Shown here: positions 1-20,714 of the stretch, in pieces
Layout: the number at the start of each line of letters is the position of its first letter
How positions within the stretch are numbered: position 1 is the stretch's first letter
Source: Panulirus ornatus
Lineage: Eukaryota > Arthropoda > Malacostraca > Decapoda > Palinuridae
Reading direction: 5' to 3'
Assembly (NCBI RefSeq): GCF_036320965.1
Contig: NC_092225.1
Coordinates: forward strand, 36,459,699-36,523,698
Length of the DNA stretch: 64,000 nucleotides
The notes under the pieces: model-generated
What the model was told of the DNA's origin: nothing
What the model saw: only the letters and a program-made list of their open reading frames with translations
The model's database searches: none
Position numbers and translations under genes: made by a program

Positions 1-1920
1 ACGAAATGCAGTCTTTTGACTCGATATCCTTAATCACCATATAGAATACCACATATACCCTGAGTTTCATTAAAATCTGAAGAACTTGAAAATCTGAGCA
101 AAATATTACCCTAGGCTATAGCCTAGGATTTTTCTTGATTTTTTTGAAAAAATAGATTTTCCTGAAAATTTCAGCATAGATCCTTGTACGTGTGTTGAAT
201 GACAATCTTTGGTTATAACCTTAAGATTCGTGTAATTATTCGAGTAATTAGCATATTAATATAATTAATATAGGATTTTTCTTGATTTTTTTGAAAAAAT
301 AGATTTTACTGAAAATTTCAGCATAGATCATTGTACGTGTGTTGAATGACAATCTTTGGTTATAACCTTAAGATTCGTGTAATTAGTCGAGTAATTAGCA
401 TATTAATATAATTAATTATAATTAATATTAAATATACGATTAAGCGCTCAATTTACGAAATGCAGTCATTTGACTCGAAATCCTTAATCACCATATAGAA
501 TACCACATATACCCTGAGTTTCATTAAAATCTGAAGAACTTGAAAATCTGAGCAACATATTATTCTAGGATTTTTCTTGATTTTTTTGAAAAAATAGATT
601 TTCCTGAAAATTTCACCATAGATCCTTGTACGTGTGTTGAATGACAATCTTTGGTTATAACCTTAAGATTCGTGTAATTAGTCGAGTAATTAGCATATTA
701 ATATAATTAATTATAATTAATATTAAATATGTGGTTAAGCGCTCAATTTTACGAAATGCAGTCTTTTGACTCGATATCCTTAATCACCATATAGAATACC
801 ACATATACCCTGAGTTTCATTAAAATCTGAAGAACTTGAAAATCTGAGCAAAATATTACCCAAGGCTATAGCCTAGGATTTTTCTTGATTTTTTTGAAAA
901 AATAGATTTTCCTGAAAATTTCAGCATAGATCCTTGTACGTGTGTTGAATGACAATCTTTGGTTATAACCTTAAGATTCGTGTAATTAGTCGAGTAATTA
1001 GCATATTAATATAATTAATTATAATTAATATTAAATATGTGGTTAAGCGCTCAATTTTACGAAATGCAGTCTTTTGACTCGATATCCTTAATCACCATAT
1101 AGAATACCACATATACCCTGAGTTTCATTAAAATCTGAAGAACTTGAAAATCTGAGCAAAATATTACCCAAGGCTATAGCCTAGGATTTTTCTTGATTTT
1201 TTTGAAAAAATAGATTTTCCTGAAAATTTCAGCATAGATCCTTGTACGTGTGTTGAATGACAATCTTTGGTTATAACCTTAAGATTCGTGTAATTAGTCG
1301 AGTAATTAGCATATTAATACGATTAATTATAATTAATATTAAATATGTGGTTAAGGGCTCATTTTTACGAAATGCAGTCTTTTGACTCGATATCCTTAAT
1401 CACCATATAGAATACCACATATACCCTGAGTTTCATTAAAATCTGAAGAACTTGAAAATCTGAGCAAAATATTACCCTAGGATTTTTCTTGATTTTTTTG
1501 AAAAAATAGATTTTCCTGAAAATTTCAGCATAGATCCTTGTACGTGTGTTGAATGACAATCTTTGGTTATAACCTTAAGATTCGTGTAATTAGTCGAGTA
1601 ATTAGCATATCAATATAATTAATTATAATTAATATTAAATATGTGGTTAAGCGCTCAATTTTACGAAATGCAGTCTTTTGACTCGATATCTTTAATCACC
1701 ATATAGAATACCACTTATACCCTGAGTTTCATTAAAATCTGAAGAACTTGAAAATCTAAGCAAAATATTACCCAAGGCTATAACCTAGGATTTTTCTTGA
1801 TTTTTTTGAAAAAAAAGATTTTCCTGAAAATTTCAGCATATATCCTTGTACGTGTGTTGAATGACAATCTTTGGTTATAACCTTAAGATTCGTGTAATTA
1901 GTCGAGTAGTTAGCATATTA
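1..1920. repeat. AT-rich satellite array, segment A
   Basis: Head-to-tail copies of an AT-rich monomer. The landmark ACGAAATGCAGTC recurs at about 1, 455, 751, 1059, 1367 and 1663, giving spacings of 454, 296, 308, 308 and 296. The 296 and 308 forms differ by a 12 bp block (AAGGCTATAGCC-like) before TAGGATTTTTC. The 454 bp unit is a monomer followed by a partial monomer joined at about 245-270. The array runs off the left edge. Short ~64-codon minus-strand frames here are only the monomer read through and are not genes. No known satellite name is assigned. Confidence 0.95.
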
Positions 1921-2638
1921 TTTTTTTATTATTATACTTTGTAGCTGTCTCCCGCGTTTGCGAGGTAGCGCAAGGAAACAGACGAAAGAAATGGCCCAAC
2001 CCCCCCCCCCCCCATACACATGTATATAATTACGTCCACACACGCAAATATGCATACCTACAGAGCTTTCCATGGTTTACCCCAAACGCTTCACATGCCC
2101 TGCCTCAATCCACTGACAGCACGTCAACCCGGTATACCACATCGGTCCAATTCACTCTATTCCTTGCCCTCCTTTCACCCTCCTGCATGTTCAGGCCCCG
2201 ATCACACAGAATCTTTTTCACTCCATCTTTCCACCTCCAATTTGGTCTCCCTCTTCTCCTTGTTCCCTCCACCTCCGACACATATATCCTCTTGGTCAAT
2301 CTTTCCTCACTCATCCTCTCCATGTGCCCAAACCACTTCAAAACACCATCTTCTGCTCTCTCAACCACGCTCTTTTTATTTCCACACATCTCTCTTACCC
2401 TTACATTACTCACTCGATCAAACCACCTCACACCACACATTGTCCTCAAACATCTCATTTCCAGCACATCCATCCTCCTGCGCACAACTCTATCCATAGC
2501 CCACGCCTCGCAACCATACAACATTGTTGGAACCACTATTCCTTCAAACATACCCATTTTTGCTTTCCGAGATAATGTTCTCGACTTCCACACATTCTTC
2601 AAGGCCCCCAGGATTTTCGCCCCCTACCCCACCCTATG
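1921..2638 (-). mobile_element. LINE copy L1, 5'-truncated, inside the satellite
   Basis: Reading on the minus strand, this is the C-terminal end of the LINE ORF (frame 2105-2602) plus its 3'UTR and a short TAATAATAAAAAAA-type tail at 1921-1937. The 5' end is truncated within the region encoding roughly residue 828 of the full ORF. ATATTA occurs on both sides (1915-1920 and 2639-2644) and fits a 6 bp target-site duplication, though in AT-rich satellite this may be chance. The orientation, tail and truncation are those of a target-primed LINE insertion. Confidence 0.88.
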
Positions 2639-4915
2639 ATATTATAATTAATACTAAATATTCATATTAAATATTAAATATTAATATTAAATATGTGGTT
2701 AAGGGCTCAGTTTTACGAAATGCAGTCTTTTGACCCGATATCCTTAAACACCATATAGAATACTCCATAAAACCTGAGTTTCATTAAAATCTGAAGAATA
2801 CGAAAATCTGAGCAAAATATTACTGTAGGATTTTTCTTGATTTTTTTGAAAAAATAGATTTTCCTGAAAATTTGAGCATAGATCTTTGTACGTGTGTTGA
2901 ATGACAATCTTTGGTTATAACCTTAAGATTCCTGTAATTAGTCGAGTAATTAGCATATTAATATAATTTATTATTAATATTAAATATGTGGTTAAGCGCT
3001 CAATTTTACGAAATGCAGTCTTTAGACTCGATATCTTTAATCACCATATAGAATACCACTTATACCCTGAGTTTCATTAAAATCTGAAGAACTTGAAAAT
3101 CTGAGCAAAATATTACCCTAGGATTTTTCTTGATTTTTTTGAGAAAATAGATTTTCCTGAAAATTTCAGCATAGATCCTTGTACATGTGTTGAATGACAA
3201 TCTTTGGTTATAACCTTAAGATTTGTGTAATTAGTCGAGTAATTAGCATATTAATATGATTAATTATGATTAATATTAAATATGTGGTTAAGGGCTCAGT
3301 TTTACGAAATGCAGTCTTTTGACTCGATATCCTTAATCACCATATAGAATACCACATATACCCTGAGTTTCATTAAAATCTGAAGAATACGAAAATCTGA
3401 GCAAAATATTATTCTAGGATTTTTCTTGATTTTTTTGAAAAAATAGATTTTCCTGAAAATTTCAGCATAGATCTTTGTACGTATGTTGAATGACAATCTT
3501 TGGTTATAACCATAAGATTCGTGTAATTAGTCGAGTAATTAGCATATTAGTATAATTAATTAAAATTAATATTAAATATGTGGTTAAGCGCTCTATTTTA
3601 CGAAATGCAGTCTTTTGACTCGATATCCTTGATCACCATATAGAATACCACATATACCCTGAGTTTCATTAAAATCTGAAGAACGTGAAAATCTGAGCAA
3701 AATATTACCCTAGGCTATAGCCTAGGATTTTTCTTGATTTTTTTGAAAAAATAGATTTTCCTGAAAATTTCAGCATAGATCCTTTTACGTGTGTTGAATG
3801 ACAATCTTTGGTTATAACCTTAAGATTCGTGTAATTATTCGAGTAATTAGCATATTAATATAATTAATATAGGATCTTTCTTGATTTTTTTGAAAAAATA
3901 GATTTTCCTGAAAATTTCAGCATAGATCATTGTACGTGTGTTGAATGACAATCTTTGGTTATAACCTTAAGATTAGTGTAATTAGTCGAGTAATTAGCAT
4001 ATTAATATAATTAATTATAATTAATATTAAATATGTGGTTAAGCGCTCAATTTTACGAAATGCAGTCTTTTGACTCGATATCTTTAATCACCATATAGAA
4101 TACCACTTATAACCTGAGTTTCATTAAAATCTGAAGAACTTGAAAATCTGAGCAAAATATTACCCAAGGACCTAGGATTTTTCTTGATTTTTTGAAAAAA
4201 TAGATTTTCCTGAAAATTTCAGCATAGATCCTTGTACGTGTGTTGAATGACAATCTTTGGTTATAACCTTAAGATTCGTGTAATTAGTCGAGTAATTAGC
4301 ATATTAATATAATTAATTATAATTAATATTAAATATGGGGTTAAGCGCTCAATTTTACGAAATGCAGTCTTTTGACTCGATATCTTTAATCACCATATAG
4401 AATACCACATATACCCTGAGTTTCATTAAAATCTGAAGAACTTGAAAATCTGAGCAAAATATTACCCAAGGACCTAGGATTTTTCTTGATTTTTTTGAGA
4501 AAATAGATTTTCCTGAAAATTTCAGCATAGATCCTTGTACATGTGCTGAATGACAATCTTTGGTTATAATCTTAAGATTCGTGTAATTAGTCGAGTAATT
4601 AGCATATTAATATGATTAATTATAATTAAAATTAAATGTGGTTAAGGGCTCAGTTTTACGAAATGCAGTCTTTTGACTCGATATCCTTAATCACCATATA
4701 GAATACCACATATACCCTGAGTTTCATTAAAATCTGAAGAAGGTGAAAATCTGAGCAAAATATTACCCAAGGCTATAACCTAGGATTTTTCTTGATTTTT
4801 TTGAAAAAAAAGATTTTCCTGAAAATTTCAGCATATATCCTTGTACGTGTGTTGAATGACAATCTTTGGTTATAACCTTAAGATTCGTGTAATTAGTCGA
4901 GTAGTTAGCATATTA
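2639..4915. repeat. AT-rich satellite array, segment B
   Basis: Continuation of the same satellite. The landmark lies at about 2715, 3008, 3304, 3600, 4055, 4357 and 4658, so spacings are 293, 296, 296, 455, 302 and 301. The 455 bp unit at 3600 has the same compound structure as the 454 bp unit at position 1. The stretch before the second LINE insertion (about 4740-4915) matches the stretch before the first (about 1745-1920), including private variants such as GAGTAGTTAGC. Confidence 0.95.
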
Positions 4916-5633
4916 TTTTTTTATTATCATACTTTGTAGCTGTCTCCCGCGTTTGCGAGGTAGCGCAAGGAAACAGACGAAAGAAATGGCCCAACCCCCC
5001 CCCCCCCCATACACATGTATATAAATACGTCCACACACGCAAATATGCATACCTACAGAGCTTTCCATGGTTTACCCCAAACGCTTCACATGCCATGCCT
5101 CAATCCACTGACAGCACGTCAACCCGGTATACCACATCGGTCCAATTCACTCTATTCCTTGCCCTCCTTTCACCCTCCTGCATGTTCAGGCCCCGATCAC
5201 ACAGAATCTTTTTCACTCCATCTTTCCACCTCCAATTTGGTCTCCCTCTTCTCCTTGTTCCCTCCACCTCCGACACATATATCCTCTTGGTCAATCTTTC
5301 CTCACTCATCCTCTCCATGTGCCCAAACCACTTCAAAACACCATCTTCTGCTCTCTCAACCACGCTCTTTTTATTTCCACACATCTCTCTTACCCTTACA
5401 TTACTCACTCGATCAAACCACCTCACACCACACATTGTCCTCAAACATCTCATTTCCAGCACATCCATCCTCCTGCGCACAACTCTATCCATAGCCCACG
5501 CCTCGCAACCATACAACATTGTTGGAACCACTATTCCTTCAAACATACCCATTTTTGCTTTCCGAGATAATGTTCTCGACTTCCACACATTCTTCAAGGC
5601 CCCCAGGATTTTCGCCCCCTCCCCCACCCTATG
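4916..5633 (-). mobile_element. LINE copy L2, duplicate of L1
   Basis: Same 718 bp, same orientation, same truncation point and same ATATTA flanks (4910-4915 and 5634-5639) as L1, displaced by 2995 bp. Only scattered substitutions separate them. It is therefore not an independent insertion: the satellite block carrying the LINE was duplicated. The C-terminal ORF piece is 5100-5627 on the minus strand. Confidence 0.9.
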
Positions 5634-5746
5634 ATATTATAATTAATACTAAATATTAATATTAAATATTAAATATTAATATTAAATATGTGGTTAAGGG
5701 CTCAGTTTTACGAAATGCAGTCTTTTGACCCGATATCCTTAAACAC
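5634..5746. repeat. AT-rich satellite, segment C
   Basis: Same sequence as follows L1 (2639 onward): TTAATACTAAATATT-rich spacer, then the monomer landmark at about 5710. It is cut by the assembly gap. Confidence 0.9.
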
Positions 5747-5846
5747 NNNNNNNNNNNNNNNNNNNNNNNNNNNNNNNNNNNNNNNNNNNNNNNNNNNNNN
5801 NNNNNNNNNNNNNNNNNNNNNNNNNNNNNNNNNNNNNNNNNNNNNN
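5747..5846. other. Assembly gap (100 N)
   Basis: Exactly 100 undetermined bases. Satellite lies to the left and a LINE to the right. A round 100 N usually marks a gap of unknown size, so the satellite may be longer than shown. Confidence 0.99.
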
Positions 5847-11545
<5,699 letters not shown>

Positions 11546-12213
11546 TGGCATAGAACATCATGAAGGTTGGCACAGAAATGCACCGTGGAGATTGGTACAG
11601 GAGAGCACCGTGGAGGTTGGTACAGGAGAACACCGTGGAGGTTGGTGGAGTTTAGCAGGGGAGGGACCGTGGAGGTTTGTACAGGAGAACACCGTGGAGG
11701 TTGGTACAGGAGAACACCGTAGAGTTTGGTACGGAACACCGTGGAGGTTGGTACAGGAGAACACCGTAGAGTTTGGTACAGGAGAACACCGTGGAGGTTG
11801 GTACAGGAGAACACCGTAGAGTTTGGTACGGAACACCGTGGAGGTTGGTACAGGAGAACACCGTAGAGTTTGGTACAGGAGAACACCGTGGAGGTTGGTA
11901 CAGGAGAACACCGTAGAGGTTGGTACAGGAGAACACCGTGGAGGTTGGTACAGGAGAACACCGTGAAGGTTGGTACAGGAGAACACCGTAGAGTTTGGTA
12001 CAGGAGAACACCGTGGAGGTTGGCACAGGAATGCACCGTGGAGGTTGGCACAGGAATGCACCGTGGAGGTTGGCACAGGAATGCACCGTGGAGGTTGGCA
12101 CAGGAATGCACCGTGGAGTTTGGTACGGGAGAGCACCGTGGAGGTTGGCACAGGAATGCACCGTGGAGGTTGGTACGGGAGAGCACCGTGGAGGTTGGTA
12201 CAGTAGAGCACCC
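11546..12213. repeat. 25 bp minisatellite, about 26 units
   Basis: Tandem unit GTACAGGAGAACACCGTGG plus AGGTTG, 25 bp. Variants are GGCACAGGAATGCACC (clustered at 12018-12110), AGAGTTTGGT, and two shortened units reading GTACGGAACACCG. Because 25 is not a multiple of three and the unit lacks stops, both strands show long open frames (up to 245 codons) that are artefacts. Its right end lies about 10 bp inside the intron from the splice donor of the exon at 12223-12364. Confidence 0.97.
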
Positions 12214-12222
12214 TTGACTTAC

Positions 12223-12364
12223 CCTCTGAGTAGTTAGCATCGTCGTCGGGCAGCGGACCTGCGTCGCGTCTTACCAGTAATCTCACTCGTCGCGTCTGGA
12301 GGTCGGTGGGGCTGTGCGTTCCATCGTTTACCAGAATGTCCGGCAGCCACAGGCTCTGACTGAT
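12223..12364 (-). CDS. Exon: Cys-loop receptor ligand-binding domain, continued
   Basis: Not in the open-frame set; found by splice signals. On the minus strand TTTCCTAG precedes 12364 and the exon ends GAGG before GTAAGTC (intron starts at 12222). The 142 bp read ISQSLWLPDILVNDG, then a basic stretch ending PDDDANYSEG, leaving phase 1. The (I/L)WLPD(I/L) motif is a signature of pentameric ligand-gated channel extracellular domains. It joins in frame to the exon at 12506-12853 across a 141 bp intron, giving ...FPNEAK|ISQSLWLPD. The remainder of the receptor (Cys-loop, transmembrane helices) would lie at lower coordinates, and I do not find it here. Confidence 0.8.
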
Positions 12365-12505
12365 CTAGGAAAGATAATACACTATATTTACAAGTTCTTT
12401 ATCAAGTATTTTTGTTCCCTCAGTCTAGTGGGGGAGCTAGTCTTTTACGGTACAATATAGGAATGGTAAGAATGGCCAGAGTCTGGGAGAATATAACGCC
12501 CTCAC

Positions 12506-12853
12506 CTTAGCCTCGTTGGGAAAATCTCCTGGACGAAGGTTCCTGAGGATGAGCCTTGCGTCTCTCCATTTGATACTTTGAATGATGTCAATAGCAAGCC
12601 TGAATCCCATTATATCAAATTCCCTAATTGATGTGATGTCGAGGGAGATCTGTAGAGACAGCAGTGGTGAATCTACTGCCGGAGGAGCAAGTTCTCTGGA
12701 GTATCCCTCAGGAAACGTGATGAGCTCACAGTTAAGTTCATCCGTGTTATCTGGGCAGTCCACCTCTTGGTTGCAGCGTCTGGCCTTCTGTATACATGAT
12801 CCGTCGCCGCAAGTGAAGTCTGTGGTATCACATGAAGTCAGCAGCAACTGTAC
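12506..12853 (-). CDS. Exon: LDL-receptor class A plus Cys-loop LBD start
   Basis: 348 bp, 116 codons, phase 0 at both ends. The acceptor is ACCACAG before 12853 and the donor is AAG|GTGAGG at 12506/12505. Residues 8-42 form one complete LDLa module: six cysteines and the calcium-binding end CNQEVDCPDNTDELNC. Then comes a segment resembling the start of a pentameric channel LBD: SLQISLDITSIREFD, FRLAIDIIQSIKWRDARL and ILRNL, matching the family's beta-strand pattern ending in W-x-D-x-R-L. LDLa modules bind ligands or lipoproteins outside the cell and Cys-loop LBDs bind small ligands, so the product is probably a large extracellular or receptor protein. The symbol is unknown. Only these two exons are supported. 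Confidence 0.85.
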
Positions 12854-13584
12854 CTGTGGTATGAAGTCACTGTAGGCTGTTTAATTCAGATTACCCACTT
12901 CAAAATGGTTGCATTTGAGGAAGCTGTTGATCATGCCGACAAAAAATGCTTGAATTTAAATTCAAATTTTCCTCCACCCTCTCTTTTTTTCCGGCCTTCA
13001 GCTATGCATAGGATTAATGAATGGGAATTTGTTGCAAAATATGGTATTTACAGTATTGAAAAATATAATCAATTTGACTTCGAGTTACTTCATTATATCC
13101 ATTCTTCAACTTGTCATAAACAACAATTGCAATATAGATCGCGAGTATTTTGAGGCTCATCACGTTAAAAAAAATCTGAATTTTGCATCTATTTCTTTTG
13201 TCATTCAGATTTCACATGAGGTGTGGGCACCAGCTTATCTTTCCTTGAAATATGGTGATACTTATCATGAGAGCATAAATTCTGTTTCCTTCAGCACGAA
13301 AGAGCAAACTATTAAACAAATCATTGTGGACCAGTCACATCACTAGCAATGGCCAAGTATATCTTGTCTCCAGTAACAGTATAAAGATATCTAAAAAAGC
13401 CGAAATGATGTACTTTCTTTACACCTGTATATAATACTCTTTCTCATAGGAAAATCATTTAGGTACTGTAATTCTAAGAAGGCTAAAGAACTTTAGTTTA
13501 CACAGTGTCATGATGATTTCTTTTTCATTCTACAGTGAGTGCCCTAGGCAGACCATTGACGGTACCAAATAAAGTTTAGAAGTC
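12854..13584. other. Unique sequence, probably upstream intron
   Basis: No convincing exon, RNA or repeat seen on either strand. It lies 5' of the LDLa exon on the minus strand, so it may be intron. Two open frames (12905-13153 and 13017-13346, plus strand) have no recognisable domain and are probably chance. Confidence 0.5.
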
Positions 13585-14968
13585 ATGGTGAGAGAGAGTA
13601 ATTGTAAGAAGTTTGATAAAAAGAGAAGAGGTGGTGAAATTTTCGCAATGAATATAAGATGATAACGCGGATGGAGTGGACGGTATTACAATTAAATTAT
13701 CTAAAGATGGGGTTGACTGTGTTGATAATTGGTTATTTAGGATTTCCAATCTATGTATGAATCAGAGCAGGTGCCTGAGGATTGACACAATACATATATA
13801 GGTCATTATGCAAAGGCAAGAGGGACAAAATTTAATGTTTTGATTACAGGGACAAAGGCTTTTCAGCGTGCCTGGTAAGTGGCATGGATGAATGGTGCTT
13901 GAGAGAATGGTGGTATGTACAGAGCATCAGGTTGGGGAGGAACAACATGATTTCAGAAGTAGGAGAGAATTTGTGGATCTGGTGTTTGCTGTAAAGGTGT
14001 GTAATGACACTTAGAAAGCAGAAAAGACTTGTATGTAGCACTTATGGATGAGAAGAAATCATGTGGAAGGGTTGACAGAGATGCTTCATGTATGGTTTTA
14101 CGAATGTTATGGTGATTGGGCATAGCTGTCAGAAGCAGAGACGAGATTTATGCCAGGAAGTATGGCGTGTATGCGAGTAGGTATAGACGAAGTTGATCAG
14201 ATCCAGGTAAAGGCGGATGTGCCGAAATAGTGAATGATGTCACTCAGTTTGTTTAATTTGTTTGTGTATGTGATGGTAATGGAAGTAAATGGAAGAGTAT
14301 TAGAGAGAGTCCATAAAGGGTGAGGAGCGCCTGGAAAGTAAATCAGTTGTTATTTATCGACGACAAAGTGCTGATGGCAGATTCGAGTGTGAAACGGCAG
14401 AAACTAGTATCTATGTTTTGGAAAGTGTCTCAACGGGGATACTTCAGAGCGATGTAAGTAACCATAAGTTGATTAGAACTGGCGAGGCAGAGAGACTATT
14501 CCTATAGATGCAAGTTTGCATGGGTAAAATAGATACCTGGGAACGTGTATGGTAGCAAATCGAACCTTGTGAGCGTAAGTTAGTTGCAAAGTGGGTGAGT
14601 GGGAGAAGGTTTTCAGACCATTAAAGAAAATCTGGAATAGGGTCCCTCACAAAGGATGAAAAGGAGTATGTTTACAGGTATAGTAGTCACAACAAAGTTA
14701 TATGGATGCTAGGCATAGGTTAAAGATGAAAATGTGAAAATGAAGATGGAATATCTAAAAGTAAAATAAGTGGAAAATACGTGGTGCAAAAGGAGCTCAT
14801 CGAGTATATAATAACAAGGTAAGATAGAAAGAAAGGTATGGTTATAAAAAGAGTATCACTGAAAAAGTAAAAGAGTGTCTAACAAAAAGATCTGAATGTC
14901 TCAAGAGAAGTAGTGAGCAAGGATGAAAAAAAAGATTATATCTCGGTCAGAAGTAGAGGGTAAAAGGT
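13585..14968 (+). mobile_element. LINE copy L5, very old relic
   Basis: No frame survives, but long stretches align by eye with the LINE. Examples are GTGCCTGAGGATTG near 13771, TGTACAGAGCATCAGG near 13915, a relic of the motif B region near 14230-14260, TTTATCGACGACAAAGTGC (the FADD region) near 14352, and the C-terminal region to about 14968. Many indels and substitutions separate it from every other copy, so the family or a close relative has occupied this genome for a long time. Confidence 0.8.
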
Positions 14969-14989
14969 ATATATATATATACGAATAAA

Positions 14990-15100
14990 GTGCATATCAG
15001 CGCGCACCTTCACAGAACATACAAACCTCCAACAGCCAGGATCGAACCTGGGACCCCTGTGCAAGAGGCAGGCATGCTAACCGCTAGGCTATGGGACTGT
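14990..15100 (-). mobile_element. tRNA-derived SINE, copy 1
   Basis: On the minus strand, positions 15100-15031 fold like a tRNA. There is an A-box-like TAGCCTAGCGGTTAGC (around 15091-15076), an anticodon arm with CTCTTGC loop that would read CTT, and a B box GGTTCGATCCTGG (15048-15036). The tRNA-like head continues into a tail TTGGAGGTTTGTATG...GCACTTTATTCG that recurs twice nearby. A shared tail after a tRNA head argues for a SINE rather than a working tRNA gene. The anticodon stem also has a mismatch. Confidence 0.75.
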
Positions 15101-15258
15101 ATAATAGGAAACAACTATTCGAAATACTAAGTACTTGAAAACCCTTCGTCTCACAATGGTGAGCAACGGGGTCTATACCGGTTGTTTCCGAACAGACGCA
15201 TATAGCAAGCTGATAGCGTTTTACCGAAACTAACTGTACAACGCGGAGGTATATGAAT

Positions 15259-15346
15259 ACGAATAAAGTGCATATGAACGCGCACCTTCATAGAACATAC
15301 AAAGCTCCAACAGCCAGGATCGAACCTGGGACCCCTGTGCAAGAGG
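15259..15346 (-). mobile_element. tRNA-derived SINE, copy 2 (partial)
   Basis: Carries the same tail and the B-box half of the tRNA head as copy 1, but stops at the anticodon arm (GCAAGAGGC). There it abuts copy 3 in opposite orientation. Confidence 0.8.
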
Positions 15347-15399
15347 CTGTTGGAGGTTTGTATGTTCTATGAAGGTGCGCGTTCATATGCACTTTATTC
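15347..15399 (+). mobile_element. tRNA-derived SINE, copy 3 (tail only)
   Basis: Plus-strand copy of the tail from GTTGGAGG to GCACTTTATTCA. With copy 2 it forms an inverted repeat with ~53 bp arms and a ~35 bp centre (15259-15313 against 15347-15399), able to form a hairpin. Confidence 0.85.
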
Positions 15400-15401
15400 A
15401 A

Positions 15402-15543
15402 TATTTCCCACGTATTCCCTGCGTGTCGAAGAAGGAGACTAAAAGGCGAGGTAGCGGTGGACTGGAAAGAGGCCCATTCCTCTGTTCTTAACGCTACCTT
15501 GCTAAATCGGGAACTGGCGAATAGTTTGAAAGAAAAAAAAAAA

Positions 15544-15544
<1 letters not shown>
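15402..15544 (+). mobile_element. Short LINE-derived element N1 (truncated)
   Basis: Starts within the shared 5' head (TTCCCACGTATTCCCTGCG) and lacks much of the middle. It ends with TCTGTTCTTAACGCTACC...GGCGAATAGTTTG and an A-run. It belongs to the same family as N3-N5 and is 5'-truncated and internally deleted. Its A-tail runs into (TA)n, which on the other side meets the T-run of minus-strand L6. Confidence 0.75.

Positions 15545-15631
<87 letters not shown>
15545..15631. repeat. (TA)n microsatellite, 87 bp
   Basis: TA repeat with one GATA interruption near 15576, between the A-tail of N1 (+) and the T-run (reverse tail) of L6 (-): a tail-to-tail joint. Confidence 0.98.
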
Positions 15632-15639
<8 letters not shown>

Positions 15640-15999
15640 TTTTTCTGTTTTTTTTTTAATTGCTTTGTCGCTATCTCCCGCGTTTGCGAGGTAGCGCAAG
15701 AAAACAGACGAAAGAAATGGCCCAACCCACCCCCATACACATGTATATACATACGTCCACACACGCAAATATACATACCTACACAGCTTTCCATGGTTTA
15801 CCCCAGACGCTTCACATGCCCCGATATAATCCACTGACAGCACGTCAACCCCGGTATACCACATCGCTCCAATTCACTCTATTCCTTGCCCTCCTTTCAC
15901 CCTCCTGCATGTTCAGGCCCCGATCACACAAAATCTTTTTCACTCCATCTTTCCACCTCCAATTTGGTCTCCCTCTTCTCCTCGTTCCCTCCACCTCCG

Positions 16000-16005
<6 letters not shown>
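15632..16005 (-). mobile_element. LINE copy L6, 3' end only
   Basis: Minus-strand 3' tail (T-rich, 15631-15660), intermediate 3'UTR, and the last ~55 codons of the ORF (frame up to about 16002). It breaks off at GACACATATA, a site where the intact LINE itself has a short ATATAT, and continues as (TA)n. Confidence 0.9.

Positions 16006-16081
<76 letters not shown>
16006..16081. repeat. (TA)n microsatellite, 76 bp
   Basis: TA repeats joining the broken 5' side of L6 to the 3' tail of L7, both on the minus strand. Confidence 0.98.

Positions 16082-20714
<4,633 letters not shown>

Noticed and set aside
453..3496. Five similar ~64-codon minus-strand frames (about 453, 1365, 2713 and 3302)
   Set aside because: They repeat with the satellite monomer, have no independent start or coding signal, and are broken in the other monomers.
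11546..12213. CRISPR-like array
   Set aside because: The 25 bp units are contiguous with no unique spacers, and the context is eukaryotic.
15031..15100. A functional tRNA gene with CTT anticodon
   Set aside because: The tRNA-like part continues into a tail repeated nearby and has an anticodon-stem mismatch, so a SINE head is more likely. tRNAscan-type scoring would settle it.
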